From Pseudomonas palleroniana (GTDB taxonomy: Bacteria > Pseudomonadota > Gammaproteobacteria > Pseudomonadales > Pseudomonadaceae), in contig NZ_PYWX01000039.1 in NCBI RefSeq assembly GCF_003031675.1, positions 34,859 to 98,858 of the forward strand: a stretch of 64,000 nucleotides of DNA, given 5' to 3'. The translations under genes were made by a program, and so were the position numbers. Positions 35,883-44,827 of this stretch are shown here, one piece after another. Every line of letters starts with the position of its first letter. The first letter of the stretch is position 1. The notes under the pieces were generated by a model. It worked only from the letters and a program-made list of their open reading frames with translations. It was not told the DNA's origin and ran no database searches.

Positions 35883-35972
35883 TGTGGGAGGGGGCTTGCT
35901 CCCGATAGCAGTTGTTCAGTCAACACAACTGTTGAATGTGCCACCGCCATCGGGAGCAAGCCCCCTCCCACA
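35883..35972. repeat. REPIN, copy 4 (first unit of the triplication)
   Basis: A 90-bp palindrome with standard arms, within the first spacer unit. Confidence 0.93.
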
Positions 35973-36010
35973 GTTGGTTTTGTGTTCGATCCGCTATTTC
36001 CAGCGGTCCG

Positions 36011-36091
36011 GCTTCGCTGGGGATGACTCTTATCAGCGGCGAGAGACCACCAATGCACTTGCTGCGCCCGGTTGAACGCAAGCGCCCATAA
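36011..36091 (+). pseudogene. rhlB 3'-end fragment, first copy
   Basis: Matches rhlB from GCTTCGCAGGGG (about 35743) to the stop and the bases following, with 38 bp missing between two ATCAGCT repeats (35767 and 35805 in rhlB) and scattered substitutions. There is no start, and the frame is broken. Confidence 0.85.
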
Positions 36092-36109
36092 AGCTGGATG
36101 CAGTAAAAA

Positions 36110-36199
36110 TGTGGGAGGGGGCTTGCTCCCGATAGCAGTCGCTCAGTCAACATAACTGTTGAATGTGCTACCGCCATCGGGAGCAAGCCCCCTCCCACA
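36110..36199. repeat. REPIN, copy 5 (second unit of the triplication)
   Basis: A 90-bp palindrome differing by a few bases from copy 4 in its centre. Confidence 0.93.
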
Positions 36200-36237
36200 G
36201 TTGGTTTTGTGTTCGACCCGCTATTTCCAGCGGTGCG

Positions 36238-36321
36238 GCTTCGCTGGGGAAGATGACTCGTATCAGCGGCGAGAGACCACCAATGCACTTGCTGCGCCCG
36301 GTTGAGCGCAAACGCCCATAA
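36238..36321 (+). pseudogene. rhlB 3'-end fragment, second copy
   Basis: The same fragment as at 36011, with the same 38-bp deletion. It keeps the GGGGAAGATGACTCGTATCAG of rhlB that the first copy has lost in part. Confidence 0.85.
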
Positions 36322-36339
36322 AGCTGGATGCAGTAAAAA

Positions 36340-36429
36340 TGTGGGAGGGGGCTTGCTCCCGATAGCAGTCGCTCAGTCAACATAACTGTTGAATGTGCCA
36401 CCGCCATCGGGAGCAACCCCCCTCCCACA
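36340..36429. repeat. REPIN, copy 6 (third unit of the triplication)
   Basis: A 90-bp palindrome with one arm change (GAGCAACCCCCC instead of GAGCAAGCCCCC). It precedes the true moaE end. Confidence 0.92.
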
Positions 36430-36450
36430 GTTGGTTTTGTGTTCGATCCG

Positions 36451-36906
36451 CTATTTCCAGCGGTCTGCGGCCGTATGGTCGCTGTGGCGTCCTTCTACCC
36501 AGCGCGGCCCTTCGTTGGTGTTCTCTTTCTTCCAGAACGGCGCTCGCGTCTTCAGGTAATCCATCACGAACGCACAGGCATCAAACGCGGCCTGGCGATG
36601 GGCACTCGCTGCCGCGACGAAGACGATGGGCTCGCCCGGCTCCAGCACACCAATACGATGCAGCACCTCCAGCTTGAGCAACGGCCAGCGCTGCTCGGCC
36701 TCCACGGCAATCTTGGCCAAGGCTTTTTCAGTCATGCCGGGGTAATGCTCAAGGAACATCCCCGACACTTCACGGCCATCGTTGAAGTCGCGTACATAAC
36801 CGACAAAGCTCACCACCGCGCCCACACCCACATTGGCTGCGTGCATAGCATTGACTTCGGCACCGGGATCAAACGCCTCGACTTGCACACGAATCACCCT
36901 GCTCAC
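36451..36906 (-). CDS. moaE: Molybdopterin synthase catalytic subunit
   Basis: A 151-residue protein that, with MoaD, adds the dithiolene sulfurs to precursor Z to give molybdopterin. Motifs are GAVVSFVGYVRDFNDG, MFLEHYPGMTEKAL, HRIGVLEPGEPIVFV, SAHRQAAFDAC and KTRAPFWKKE, the last with the catalytic lysine region. The GTG start at 36906 overlaps the moaD stop (GTGA), so translation is coupled. It is the last gene of moaCDE. Its final codons recur twice in the downstream spacer triplication. Confidence 0.93.
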   Translation of the reverse strand: MSRVIRVQVEAFDPGAEVNAMHAANVGVGAVVSFVGYVRDFNDGREVSGMFLEHYPGMTEKALAKIAVEAEQRWPLLKLEVLHRIGVLEPGEPIVFVAAASAHRQAAFDACAFVMDYLKTRAPFWKKENTNEGPRWVEGRHSDHTAADRWK

Positions 36907-37145
36907 CCCCCGGTCACGGGCGGGAAAAACGCCACTTCGTCGCCCGGCTGCAGCGGTTCGTCGAGGTTGCACAGTTCCTGGTTGCGGGCGCACATCAGGC
37001 TGGTCTCGTTGAGCACGGCAAACTCCGGATCCGCCGCCAACGCCAGGCGCACAGCGTCAACGGTGGCAAAATCGCCTTCCATTTCCAGCGAATCGAAGCC
37101 CACCACCTCTGCGTAGCGCGCAAAAAACAATACGTTGATGCTCAT
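36903..37145 (-). CDS. moaD: Molybdopterin synthase sulfur carrier subunit
   Basis: An 80-residue ubiquitin-fold sulfur carrier. The C-terminus PPVTGG has the Gly-Gly that is adenylated by MoeB and then thiocarboxylated. [14 protein letters not shown] and [10 protein letters not shown] are typical. The start overlaps the moaC stop (ATGA at 37142-37145) and the stop overlaps the moaE start, so the three genes are translationally coupled. Confidence 0.94.
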   Translation of the reverse strand: MSINVLFFARYAEVVGFDSLEMEGDFATVDAVRLALAADPEFAVLNETSLMCARNQELCNLDEPLQPGDEVAFFPPVTGG

Positions 37146-37615
37146 GCCTGCTCCGCCTTGAAATGCCCGCTTTTACCGCCGAGCTTTTCCAGCAGGCGAA
37201 CGGTTTCGATGGTCATGCCGCGGTCCACGGCCTTGCACATGTCGTAGATCGTCAGCGCTGCGACACTGGCGGCGGTCAGGGCTTCCATCTCCACGCCGGT
37301 CTGGCCACTGAGTTTGCAGCGCGCCAGGATATGCACCGTATCCACACCTTCGGCGCTCAGCTCGACCTTGACGCCAGTGAGCATCAACGGGTGGCACAGC
37401 GGGATCAGATCACTGGTTTTTTTGGCGGCCTGGATGCCGGCGATACGGGCCACGGCAAACACGTCGCCCTTGGGGTGGGCGCCGTCGACAATCATTTGCA
37501 GGGTCTGGGGCAGCATGCGCACCCGCGCTTCGGCCACGGCCTCTCGGAACGTCACGGCTTTGTCGGTGACGTCGACCATATGGGCGCGACCTTGGGAATC
37601 GAGATGAGTCAGCAC
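37142..37615 (-). CDS. moaC: Cyclic pyranopterin monophosphate synthase
   Basis: A 157-residue enzyme that converts 3',8-cyclo-7,8-dihydro-GTP to cyclic pyranopterin monophosphate in molybdenum cofactor synthesis. Motifs are [41 protein letters not shown] (with the active-site KKT and HP) and [23 protein letters not shown]. The start is GTG at 37615 with AGGAG 7 bases before it; an ATG 27 bp upstream adds residues without family support and lies over that site. Confidence 0.93.
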   Translation of the reverse strand: MLTHLDSQGRAHMVDVTDKAVTFREAVAEARVRMLPQTLQMIVDGAHPKGDVFAVARIAGIQAAKKTSDLIPLCHPLMLTGVKVELSAEGVDTVHILARCKLSGQTGVEMEALTAASVAALTIYDMCKAVDRGMTIETVRLLEKLGGKSGHFKAEQA

Positions 37616-37699
37616 AGGGATACTCCTGATCAGGAGCGACAATTGTAAACCCGTAGGTCAAAAAAAGGGGCACTACACGCGGCCCCCCATCCAAATGCA

Positions 37700-37789
37700 T
37701 GTAGTGAGCGGGCTTGCCCGCGCCGCGGTGTGTCAGGCGGCTCAAACTTACCTGATACACCGCCGCGCGGGGCAAGCCCGCTCACTACA
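37700..37789. repeat. REPIN of a second sequence family
   Basis: A 90-bp palindrome whose arms read TGTAGTGAGCGGGCTTGCCC and its reverse complement, distinct from the GTGGGAGGGGGC family. It lies between moaC and the autotransporter gene, on the 3' side of the latter. Confidence 0.9.
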
Positions 37790-37794
37790 AAGGG

Positions 37795-40700
37795 TCAGAA
37801 GCGGAAGGTAAACCCGGCATTGATCCCGTTGTTGTTACCTCGGTTGGACAGCAAACCGCTGTAGCTCAAGGACACCAGCGTATCCGGGGTCAAGGCCATT
37901 TCAGCACTGGCCTTGATGACCGCGCCATCGCGGGCCACGGGCACGCTGTTGACTGCAAAGGCCGTGTCGCTGCCGGCGAATTTCAGCGAGGCTTCGCGAT
38001 CGGTAGCGCCAAACTGATGCTCCCAACCCAACTCGCCGCGCAAGGTCACCGACGACGTCGAGCTGACCGGCAATTGGGTATGCGCGCGCAGGCCCAGTGT
38101 GGAGAGCGTGGCGTCCTGGCTTTGTTTGCTGGCGTGCAAGGCTGCGGCGCCGCCTTTCTCCTTGAACGAATCGCTCTGGTAGTTCAGGTAGGTCAGGTTG
38201 GCGAAAGGCTCGAACTGGCTCCATTGGGTGTAGCCGATCTCGCCGAACACCTGGTCGGTGCGCGCGTTGTAGTCGGCTTTGTCGTAGTCCGCCTGGTTGG
38301 CATAGGCCACACGACGCGAAGCGTCGATACGGTGCCAGGTGCTGGCGCCACCCAGGCGCAGGGCTATCGCATCGAAACGTTTTCCACCGTAGACCGACAG
38401 GTGATAGTTGTCGCTGTCTGCCGAAGACGATGCGCCATTGAGATGGCTCTGGGTGTAGCCGGTAGCTGCCCCCACGCGCCAGCCGTCCCCGACCTCGGTG
38501 TCCAGGCCCAGCAACACCCCGCTGGTGGATGAGGAATAACCGCTGGCGTTGTTGTCACCGCTGATGTTGTTGCGACCGCCCAGCAACTGTACCCAACCGC
38601 CGTTATCGCCGGCCTGGATCTGCGCGCTGGAATCCAGCGACTGGGCCTGTTGCAGCCGGCCATTGACCGCTTCACGCAGGTAACGGCTGTCGGCCATGTG
38701 CGCCGCCGCCACATCCGAGTGCAATTGCCCGGACAACTGCTTGAACGCCTCCCGCGCCTGCGGCGCCGAGTCGGAGGCCAGCAGGCTTTCGTACACCGGG
38801 CTGCCCGCGCCCAACGCTTCGGCCGCTGTCGCGACCGCACGCTCATTACGGGTTTGCGCGACACTGGCGAACGTCGCCTGGTTACGCGCCACCGTCAGGC
38901 TCAGTTGGTTCGGCTGGTAGCTGAGCTCAGTGCCAATAAACAGATAGTTGGGAGTAATCGCCGCAAACCGGCCGTTGATACCTTGGCTGGCGCTGAGGAT
39001 GTTGAACGGCTGGCCCAGCAGGCTGCGCGCCTCGCTGGCGGACAGCAGGTTTGGGCTATTCTCCAGGGACACCGTCACCACACCGCCATTGAGGGTCGCG
39101 ACGCCACTGCTCTGGATCTGGTCGCTGCGGCCATTGGGGCCCACTTCAACGGCGTACACCGAGCCTGGATTGAAGGTCACGTCACCCGTGTGCAGCGTGC
39201 CGATCGAATGCCCCGGCGCCACGCGGCCACCGCTGTTGAGGGTCAAGGCACCCACGGTGCCGTTGCCGGCCAGCGTGCCACCCAACGTGGTCGTCACACC
39301 GTTATCCGCATTGCGCGTGCCCACGGCACTGGCGTCCACCGTCACTGCGGAAGTCAGCGAGCCGTCCACCGACAGCTTGCCTCCACGCACCCAAGTACTG
39401 CCCGAGTAAGTGTTCTGGCCTTCCAGTACCAGCTCGCCGTCACCGGACTTGACCAGGCTGCCGACATAGGTCGCGCCGGTGAGCAAATCCTTGCCACGAG
39501 CCAGGGTCGCCTGCTCCCGTGCGCTGCCGATCTCGTACGCGAACTGATCATCCGCCGAAGCATTGGCAGGCAGGCCATTGAGCCAGCCTTTTTGCTGTTT
39601 GGTCGCGGCCCAGGTCGCTTGTTCGGTGGCATCTTCTACCCGACGTGCGCGAATCGCCTCATCGGAAATCGGGTTAGCCCAGATGTCACGCGTAGCCGTT
39701 GGCAATGCCACGGCCACCGCCCCGAGGAACTGCCCCGGCCCTTGCATGGCTTTTTGCAGATTGGGCAGGCCCCAGCCACTGACCACGCCCGGTACTTGCG
39801 GCGTGCCCGGCGCCGCATCATGCACCGGTTGCAGGTTGTCGTAGGTGCGGCCACCGGTCAGGGTGCCCACAGGGGTGTCCGGCCCATCCGGCGCTTGCAG
39901 GCTGGAGGTGGTGAGCAACACATCCCGGGCCTGGCTGGCGGTCATGTAGGGGAAGCGCTGGAGCACCAGCGCCAGAGCCCCGGAGACGCTCGGCGCAGCG
40001 GCGGAAGTGCCGTTGGCGTTGGGGATGATTTCACCTTCAGGCCCGGTGGACGGAATCCCGGAAACACCCATCACGCACCACCATTTCGAGGTGCCGCAAC
40101 GGTTGTAGACCTGGGCACTGGTCTCGTCGTAACCGGTGATCGAAAGGAATTTGCTTTCGATATCCGGCTTGAAAAATGGCAGGTTGGCGTTGGTGTCCGG
40201 GTTGGCGCCGTGGCTGTCGTTGCCCGCCGAAATGATCTGGATAAAGCTGTTTTGCCGGGCAGCATCGGCCATCGCATCCATCCAGGTTTTCTGCCCGGCG
40301 TGGGCCTTGTCCCAGAACGGGCGGTAGGCGGCGGTCATGTCGCGCAGGTTGTCGGCCGCGCTGTCGCCGACGTTGCCGAAATGGTTTTCCACGTCATTGC
40401 GCGAGTTCTGCCCCCAGCTCTGGTTGACGATCGACACATTCTTGGCGGCCAGGGCGTTGTAGCTGGCCATGAACGCGTTGTAGTCCAGATCGTTGGAGCC
40501 CTGGAAACGGTTGTCGTCGGTGCCGCCGGTATTGGCGACAAAAATGTTCGCGTCAAAGGCTATGCCGTGCATACCGGTGCCGTTGCGACTGGCGCCCAGC
40601 ACACCGGACATTTCCGTGCCGTGCCCGTCGTTGATGGTCGGGTCGTACTCGCCGGAAATACTGAAGTGCTCGCCTTTTTGAAACTCGCCCGCCGGGGTGT

Positions 40701-41514
40701 CATGGAAATAACGCGGATGCGTGGCGTAGTACTCGCCGGTGGACGTCACCGCCTGCACACGGTCCTGGCCCTGGGCGTTCTTGCCCTGGAATTCGAAGTG
40801 TTCGGTGAGAATGCCGGAGTCGAGCACGCCGACATTCACGCCCTTGCCGGTCATGCCCAAGGCATAGGCGAAATACGCGTTGGTGCGATCCAGGCCGGAG
40901 TTGACCTGGGCTTCCGGGGTTTTCCAGGTTTGCGCGTTGGCATTCCAGTCACGGGTGACGGCGGCCCAGGACTGGCCGGCGTTGAGCTGCCCGTTGAGGT
41001 TGCTGCTGACGCCCGGTTCTACATAGGTGTAGGGCTTGGCGGCGGGCAGGTTGGCAATGATGGCCTTGGAGAAGTCGAGAATGTTGGTGGTGTAGCGACC
41101 GCTGTTGCTGAAAAGCCGGCTGCGGTAGTAATCCAGGCGTGAGCTGTAGTCCAGCGGCCGCCGGGTGTCACCGAGCATGGCTCCGATGGTCAGGTTTTCT
41201 GGTTGCAGCTCGTAGTTCTGCTTGAGGGCCGAATCGAACTTGGCGGACTGGCCGGCGAAGTCTTTGGCGGCAAGATCGACGATATCGGCGTAGGCAAACC
41301 GCAGGTTTTTATACACGTCGGTATTCGGGCCAAACGAGGCAACCGCTTTGCGGAAGGCCGATTCGAGCACCGGGGCGGTGTAAGGGTTGCTGTCATCCGC
41401 CCAGGCCGTTGGGCCGTGGCCGAGCCATAAGGCCAAGCCGAGTGCGATGGGTGTGAGGGGTATCGATTGGCGCTTGCGAAAAAATACAGTGGAGCCATTA
41501 CCTGCTACGTCCAT
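37795..41514 (-). CDS. Subtilisin-like (S8) autotransporter protease
   Basis: A 1239-residue type Va secreted protease. A long signal peptide ends near TAWA. The peptidase domain has the triad D232 in VGVLDSGI, H298 in DGHGTEMSG and S504 in NGTSAAAPSVSG. A passenger beta-helix part with GDGELVLEGQNTYSGSTWV (passenger-associated repeat) follows, then a C-terminal 12-strand barrel ending in GFTFRF. An unusual cysteine pair, NRCGTSKWWC, lies before the Ser motif. The start at 41514 follows AAAGGAAA; an in-frame ATG 84 bp upstream is less suited. The substrate is unknown; relatives process surface or host proteins. Confidence 0.9.
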   Translation of the reverse strand: MDVAGNGSTVFFRKRQSIPLTPIALGLALWLGHGPTAWADDSNPYTAPVLESAFRKAVASFGPNTDVYKNLRFAYADIVDLAAKDFAGQSAKFDSALKQNYELQPENLTIGAMLGDTRRPLDYSSRLDYYRSRLFSNSGRYTTNILDFSKAIIANLPAAKPYTYVEPGVSSNLNGQLNAGQSWAAVTRDWNANAQTWKTPEAQVNSGLDRTNAYFAYALGMTGKGVNVGVLDSGILTEHFEFQGKNAQGQDRVQAVTSTGEYYATHPRYFHDTPAGEFQKGEHFSISGEYDPTINDGHGTEMSGVLGASRNGTGMHGIAFDANIFVANTGGTDDNRFQGSNDLDYNAFMASYNALAAKNVSIVNQSWGQNSRNDVENHFGNVGDSAADNLRDMTAAYRPFWDKAHAGQKTWMDAMADAARQNSFIQIISAGNDSHGANPDTNANLPFFKPDIESKFLSITGYDETSAQVYNRCGTSKWWCVMGVSGIPSTGPEGEIIPNANGTSAAAPSVSGALALVLQRFPYMTASQARDVLLTTSSLQAPDGPDTPVGTLTGGRTYDNLQPVHDAAPGTPQVPGVVSGWGLPNLQKAMQGPGQFLGAVAVALPTATRDIWANPISDEAIRARRVEDATEQATWAATKQQKGWLNGLPANASADDQFAYEIGSAREQATLARGKDLLTGATYVGSLVKSGDGELVLEGQNTYSGSTWVRGGKLSVDGSLTSAVTVDASAVGTRNADNGVTTTLGGTLAGNGTVGALTLNSGGRVAPGHSIGTLHTGDVTFNPGSVYAVEVGPNGRSDQIQSSGVATLNGGVVTVSLENSPNLLSASEARSLLGQPFNILSASQGINGRFAAITPNYLFIGTELSYQPNQLSLTVARNQATFASVAQTRNERAVATAAEALGAGSPVYESLLASDSAPQAREAFKQLSGQLHSDVAAAHMADSRYLREAVNGRLQQAQSLDSSAQIQAGDNGGWVQLLGGRNNISGDNNASGYSSSTSGVLLGLDTEVGDGWRVGAATGYTQSHLNGASSSADSDNYHLSVYGGKRFDAIALRLGGASTWHRIDASRRVAYANQADYDKADYNARTDQVFGEIGYTQWSQFEPFANLTYLNYQSDSFKEKGGAAALHASKQSQDATLSTLGLRAHTQLPVSSTSSVTLRGELGWEHQFGATDREASLKFAGSDTAFAVNSVPVARDGAVIKASAEMALTPDTLVSLSYSGLLSNRGNNNGINAGFTFRF

Positions 41515-41828
41515 TTTCCTTTCCCTTTGGAGATGTGCGTCGTCAATGAGCGATGTATCGGGCTTTTTGTAATAGGCAGGGTCACGCGGAAAACCCATGG
41601 GGTTTTCAAGTGTTCGTCGAATGAATGAGGTGGTTTTCCGACGGGGGTCACGCAGCGTTCTTATTGTTTTTGCAGCGGCAAAAAATGTAACAAAATAATT
41701 ACAAAGACCACAAGCACCCTGGGCGCATTAACGAAGACAAATGTCGCCCACAACAAAAACCCCGGACTTCGTGAAAAATCCGGGGCGGTTCGTGGCATTT
41801 AGCCACCAACTCTCACAGGTGTGTGTGT
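41515..41828. other. Spacer upstream of the protease gene
   Basis: 314 bp, AT-richer than its surroundings, with the protease promoter presumably in 41600-41720 and the phoH terminator at 41754-41785. No credible gene. Confidence 0.5.
41754..41785 (-). terminator. Terminator after the PIN-PhoH gene
   Basis: On the minus strand: CCCCGGA and TCCGGGG arms around a 12-base loop, then TTTTTG. It is 44 bp after the gene's stop. Confidence 0.8.
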
Positions 41829-43223
41829 TTACAGATGCGACTCGGCGTATTCGGCCAGGATCGAACGAGGCACCCCTTGCAGCGCGATGTGCACGCCGTT
41901 GGGGAAGTCTTTGAAACGTTCCGTCAGGTAGGTCAGCCCGGAACTGGTCGCGGACAGGTAAGGGGTGTCGATCTGTGCCAGGTTACCCAGGCACACCACT
42001 TTGGAACCGGCGCCGGCACGCGTGATGATGGTTTTCATCTGGTGCGGCGTGAGGTTCTGGCATTCATCGATCAGGATCAGGCTTTGCTGGAAGCTGCGAC
42101 CTCGAATGTAGTTGAGGGATTTGAACTGCAACGGCACTTTGCTGAGGATGTAATCGACGCTGCCATGGGTGTTTTCGTCATCCATGTGCAAAGCTTCGAG
42201 GTTATCGGTGATCGCCCCCAGCCACGGCTCCATTTTTTCCGCCTCGGTGCCGGGCAGGAAACCGATTTCCTGGTCCAGGCCCTGCACGCTGCGGGTGGCG
42301 ATGATGCGGCGATAGCGCTTGGTCACCATGGTCTGTTCGATGGCGGCAGCCAGGGCGAGAATGGTTTTGCCCGAACCTGCGGCGCCCGTCAGGTTGACCA
42401 GGTGGATATCCGGGTCGAGCAGCGCATACAACGCCAGGCTCTGGTAGATATCGCGCGGTTTCAGGCCCCAGGCTTCCTGGTGCAACAGGGGTTCCTGATG
42501 CAGGTCGAGGATCAGCAGCTTGTCGACCTGGATCTCTTTGATCCAGCCCACGAAGCCCTGTTCGTCGACGATGAACTCATTGATGTGCACGGCCGGCAGG
42601 TTGTCGATCAACTGCACCTGGTGCCAGGTGCGGCCATGATCCTGACGGGTTTCGACTTTGCTGACGCGATCCCAGAACGAGCCGGTCATCATGTGATAAC
42701 CACGCGACAGCATCGATACGTCGTCGACCAGTTGGTCGGTACTGTAGTCCTCGGCAGCGATCCCACACGCTCGTGCCTTGAGGCGCATGTTGATGTCTTT
42801 GGTCACCAGCACCACGCGCAGCTCCTTGTCGCGTGCGTGCAAGTCGATCAATTGGTTGATGATTTTGTTGTCGTTCAGGTTCTCCGGCAGCAGGCTGTTG
42901 GGCTCGCTGCGCTTGCTCATCAGAATCGACAGCAAGCCCTTGGGCCCGCCTTTGCCACGCTGGATCGGCACGCCGACTTCAACGTCTTCGGGTGAAGCTT
43001 CACCCAGGGTCTTGTCGATCAGGCGAATCGCCTGGCGGCACTCGGCGGCCACGCTGTGGTGCCCGCTTTTGAGCTTGTCGAGCTCCTCAAGCACGATCAT
43101 CGGGATGGCGACGTGGTGTTCTTCGAAGTTAAGCAGTGCGTTTGGATCGTGGATCAATACGTTGGTATCAAGCACGTAAAGGATTGGCTGGTCGGAAGAA
43201 GGGTTACGTCCATGATCATCCAT
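41829..43223 (-). CDS. PIN-domain PhoH-family ATPase
   Basis: A 464-residue cytoplasmic protein. The N-terminal PIN nuclease domain (residues 13-145) has YVLDTNVLIHDP, LEELDKLK and VLVTKDINMRLKA, with acidic residues for metal. The C-terminal PhoH ATPase has NLTGAAGSGKTILALA (Walker A), ILIDECQNLTP (Walker B) and the arginine in QGVPRS. This PhoH2/YlaK arrangement is linked to RNA helicase-ribonuclease activity in other bacteria. It is monocistronic with its own terminator. Confidence 0.92.
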   Translation of the reverse strand: MDDHGRNPSSDQPILYVLDTNVLIHDPNALLNFEEHHVAIPMIVLEELDKLKSGHHSVAAECRQAIRLIDKTLGEASPEDVEVGVPIQRGKGGPKGLLSILMSKRSEPNSLLPENLNDNKIINQLIDLHARDKELRVVLVTKDINMRLKARACGIAAEDYSTDQLVDDVSMLSRGYHMMTGSFWDRVSKVETRQDHGRTWHQVQLIDNLPAVHINEFIVDEQGFVGWIKEIQVDKLLILDLHQEPLLHQEAWGLKPRDIYQSLALYALLDPDIHLVNLTGAAGSGKTILALAAAIEQTMVTKRYRRIIATRSVQGLDQEIGFLPGTEAEKMEPWLGAITDNLEALHMDDENTHGSVDYILSKVPLQFKSLNYIRGRSFQQSLILIDECQNLTPHQMKTIITRAGAGSKVVCLGNLAQIDTPYLSATSSGLTYLTERFKDFPNGVHIALQGVPRSILAEYAESHL

Positions 43224-43570
43224 ACTCGGTCACCTTTGTGGGAGCCATTCGACGCAATACCTGGGCGGTGCTGCGCCTCGATTCGACCACCGACCGCACC
43301 TGAGTGACGTCAAGCGCGGTGCCCACCTGAGGAGTCTTGTAAGACGCCACCTGTGCTGCAGGTTTCGGCGATCTGACTTCGTAATACCGCAAAACCCATG
43401 ACAGGAAAAAGCACTTTGACGCTTTTTTGAAGTTTATTTTTCAGGATGACGAATAACACTAGCCGAGTGCCAGGTACCCCGTTAAAGTCGGAAGTCCGCC
43501 TGCATCGATTTGTCGCACAAAATCACCCCGAAAATGCCTCTGCCCCAACCGGGCCGGGCGTTTCGTCTTT
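43224..43570. other. Spacer upstream of the PIN-PhoH gene
   Basis: 347 bp holding the phoH-type gene's promoter and the 3' flank of the deacetylase gene. A short open frame on the plus strand (from 43446) overlaps the deacetylase antisense and has no start signal or codon support. Nothing else seen. Confidence 0.5.
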
Positions 43571-44695
43571 TCAACGAAAAGCTTCCCGGCAGTCCTGCCA
43601 GCCCAGGCCACTCTGCGCCGTAGATTGCAACAACAGCGGCAACGCCACCCGTGCCTTGTCCTGGGTGTCATGAAACACAATCACCCCTTTGCGCCACAGC
43701 AACATCAGCGTCAGCACCCGTTGCGCCGATTCGTCGGCCTTGAGCTGGCCCGGCTCGTCCTGGGAATCGATATCCCACAACGCCACCTGCAGACCTTGCG
43801 CTTGGAAGAACCCCTGGCTGTCCGCGCGACGCTGGCCGTAAGGCGGGCGAAACAGCGGCACGTAGTTTTCCGGCATCAGGTTTTGCGTCAGCGACGCACC
43901 ACGTGTGATGGAGCTTTGCCAGTCCACCCAGTGGCTGTGGGAACGGTATTGCCAACCCTGGGTGCCCACGCACTGGCCGTGGTACAGCGCCTGCACGTCA
44001 CTGGCCGAACTGCGTTCCACCCGGGTTTGCAGGCTGCCGCCGAGGGCGAAGAAAATGGCGTTCATCTTCTGTTTACGCAAATAGTCAGTGAGCCAGTCGG
44101 TATTGCCGTTGAGCGGTGCCGGACCGCCGTCGAAGGTCAGCAGGAACATTCGATCATTGAGCTCATCACCGTTGCGCTCATGGTCACCAAAGCGCGCCAC
44201 TTCGCTACTGATCTGCGGGAACAGCGCTGCCTTGCGCAGCAGTTCATCGAGGTAACGCTCATGGAATTGATGGCTCGGCCCGGCCCAGCCTATATAGAAG
44301 GAGTTTTCACTGACTACGAACTTGCCGGCCTGCTCGCGCAGGTCATCCATGTTTTCCACCAGATAGCAGAACGAGGCGTCCTCTTCACAGCTCTGCTGGG
44401 CGAGGGTGTAGTTCTCCAGCAGGCGCTGCCACAGCTGGCGACGCAGGTCGTAGATCGACGCCAGGTTGATGATCTTCAGCCCCAGTCGCTGCTTGAGCGC
44501 GCCGTCATCCTGGGCCTCACTGGCCAACAGGCTGTGGGCGAACATCAGGATTTCCGCACGTGAGGCCACATCGAACAGCGCCGGACTGCTGAGTTTTTCC
44601 GGCCAGGTGTCACGATCCAGGCTCGCCACATCCACCGGCGCAGCCTGGGTATTGAGGCATAACAGACAAGCCGAGATTAAAAGCGCGATTCGCAC
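43571..44695 (-). CDS. Polysaccharide deacetylase-like protein with altered metal site
   Basis: A 374-residue exported protein. A signal peptide ends near NTQAA. A helical N-terminal part (to about residue 170) is followed by a NodB-like domain. The catalytic-base motif reads TFDGGP (187-192) rather than TFDDGP, so the metal-binding second Asp is Gly190. The H-S/T-x-x-H motif reads HSHWV (253-257), keeping the first His only. FRPPYG, WDIDSQD and IVFHDT are intact. De-N- or O-acetylation of a glycan is the family role, but with two of three metal ligands changed this may be inactive or use different ligands. The closest known role cannot be stated. Confidence 0.8.
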   Translation of the reverse strand: MRIALLISACLLCLNTQAAPVDVASLDRDTWPEKLSSPALFDVASRAEILMFAHSLLASEAQDDGALKQRLGLKIINLASIYDLRRQLWQRLLENYTLAQQSCEEDASFCYLVENMDDLREQAGKFVVSENSFYIGWAGPSHQFHERYLDELLRKAALFPQISSEVARFGDHERNGDELNDRMFLLTFDGGPAPLNGNTDWLTDYLRKQKMNAIFFALGGSLQTRVERSSASDVQALYHGQCVGTQGWQYRSHSHWVDWQSSITRGASLTQNLMPENYVPLFRPPYGQRRADSQGFFQAQGLQVALWDIDSQDEPGQLKADESAQRVLTLMLLWRKGVIVFHDTQDKARVALPLLLQSTAQSGLGWQDCREAFR

Positions 44696-44827
44696 ACAGG
44701 GTCTCCCTCTCCAGAGTCACCGGGCATCATAGCGGATCGCGACTATCGCCATCATAGGTGGAGTCAAAACGCTGCACCCCCTAGAATCGCGGCCACGCTA
44801 CACGCCACGATTTCAGGAGACGACTTC

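Larger units (their letters stand above)
35865..36450. repeat. Tandem triplication of the rhlB-moaE REPIN spacer
   Basis: Units start at 35865, 36092 and 36322 (periods 227 and 230 bp; the 3-bp difference is one GAA-type indel near 36020). Each of the first two units holds a REPIN, a copy of the last moaE bases (CCGCTATTTCCAGCGGT at 35991-36007 and 36218-36234) and then a copy of the rhlB 3' end (36011-36091 and 36238-36321). The third unit runs into the true moaE end. Confidence 0.92.

Noticed and set aside
35865..36450. CRISPR-like look of three regularly spaced palindromes
   Set aside because: Units are about 228 bp, the intervening parts are copies of rhlB and moaE ends rather than unique spacers, and no cas genes are near.
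43446..43673. A 75-codon frame in the spacer upstream of the PIN-PhoH gene
   Set aside because: Its second half is antisense to the deacetylase gene; it has no start signal and no family resemblance.
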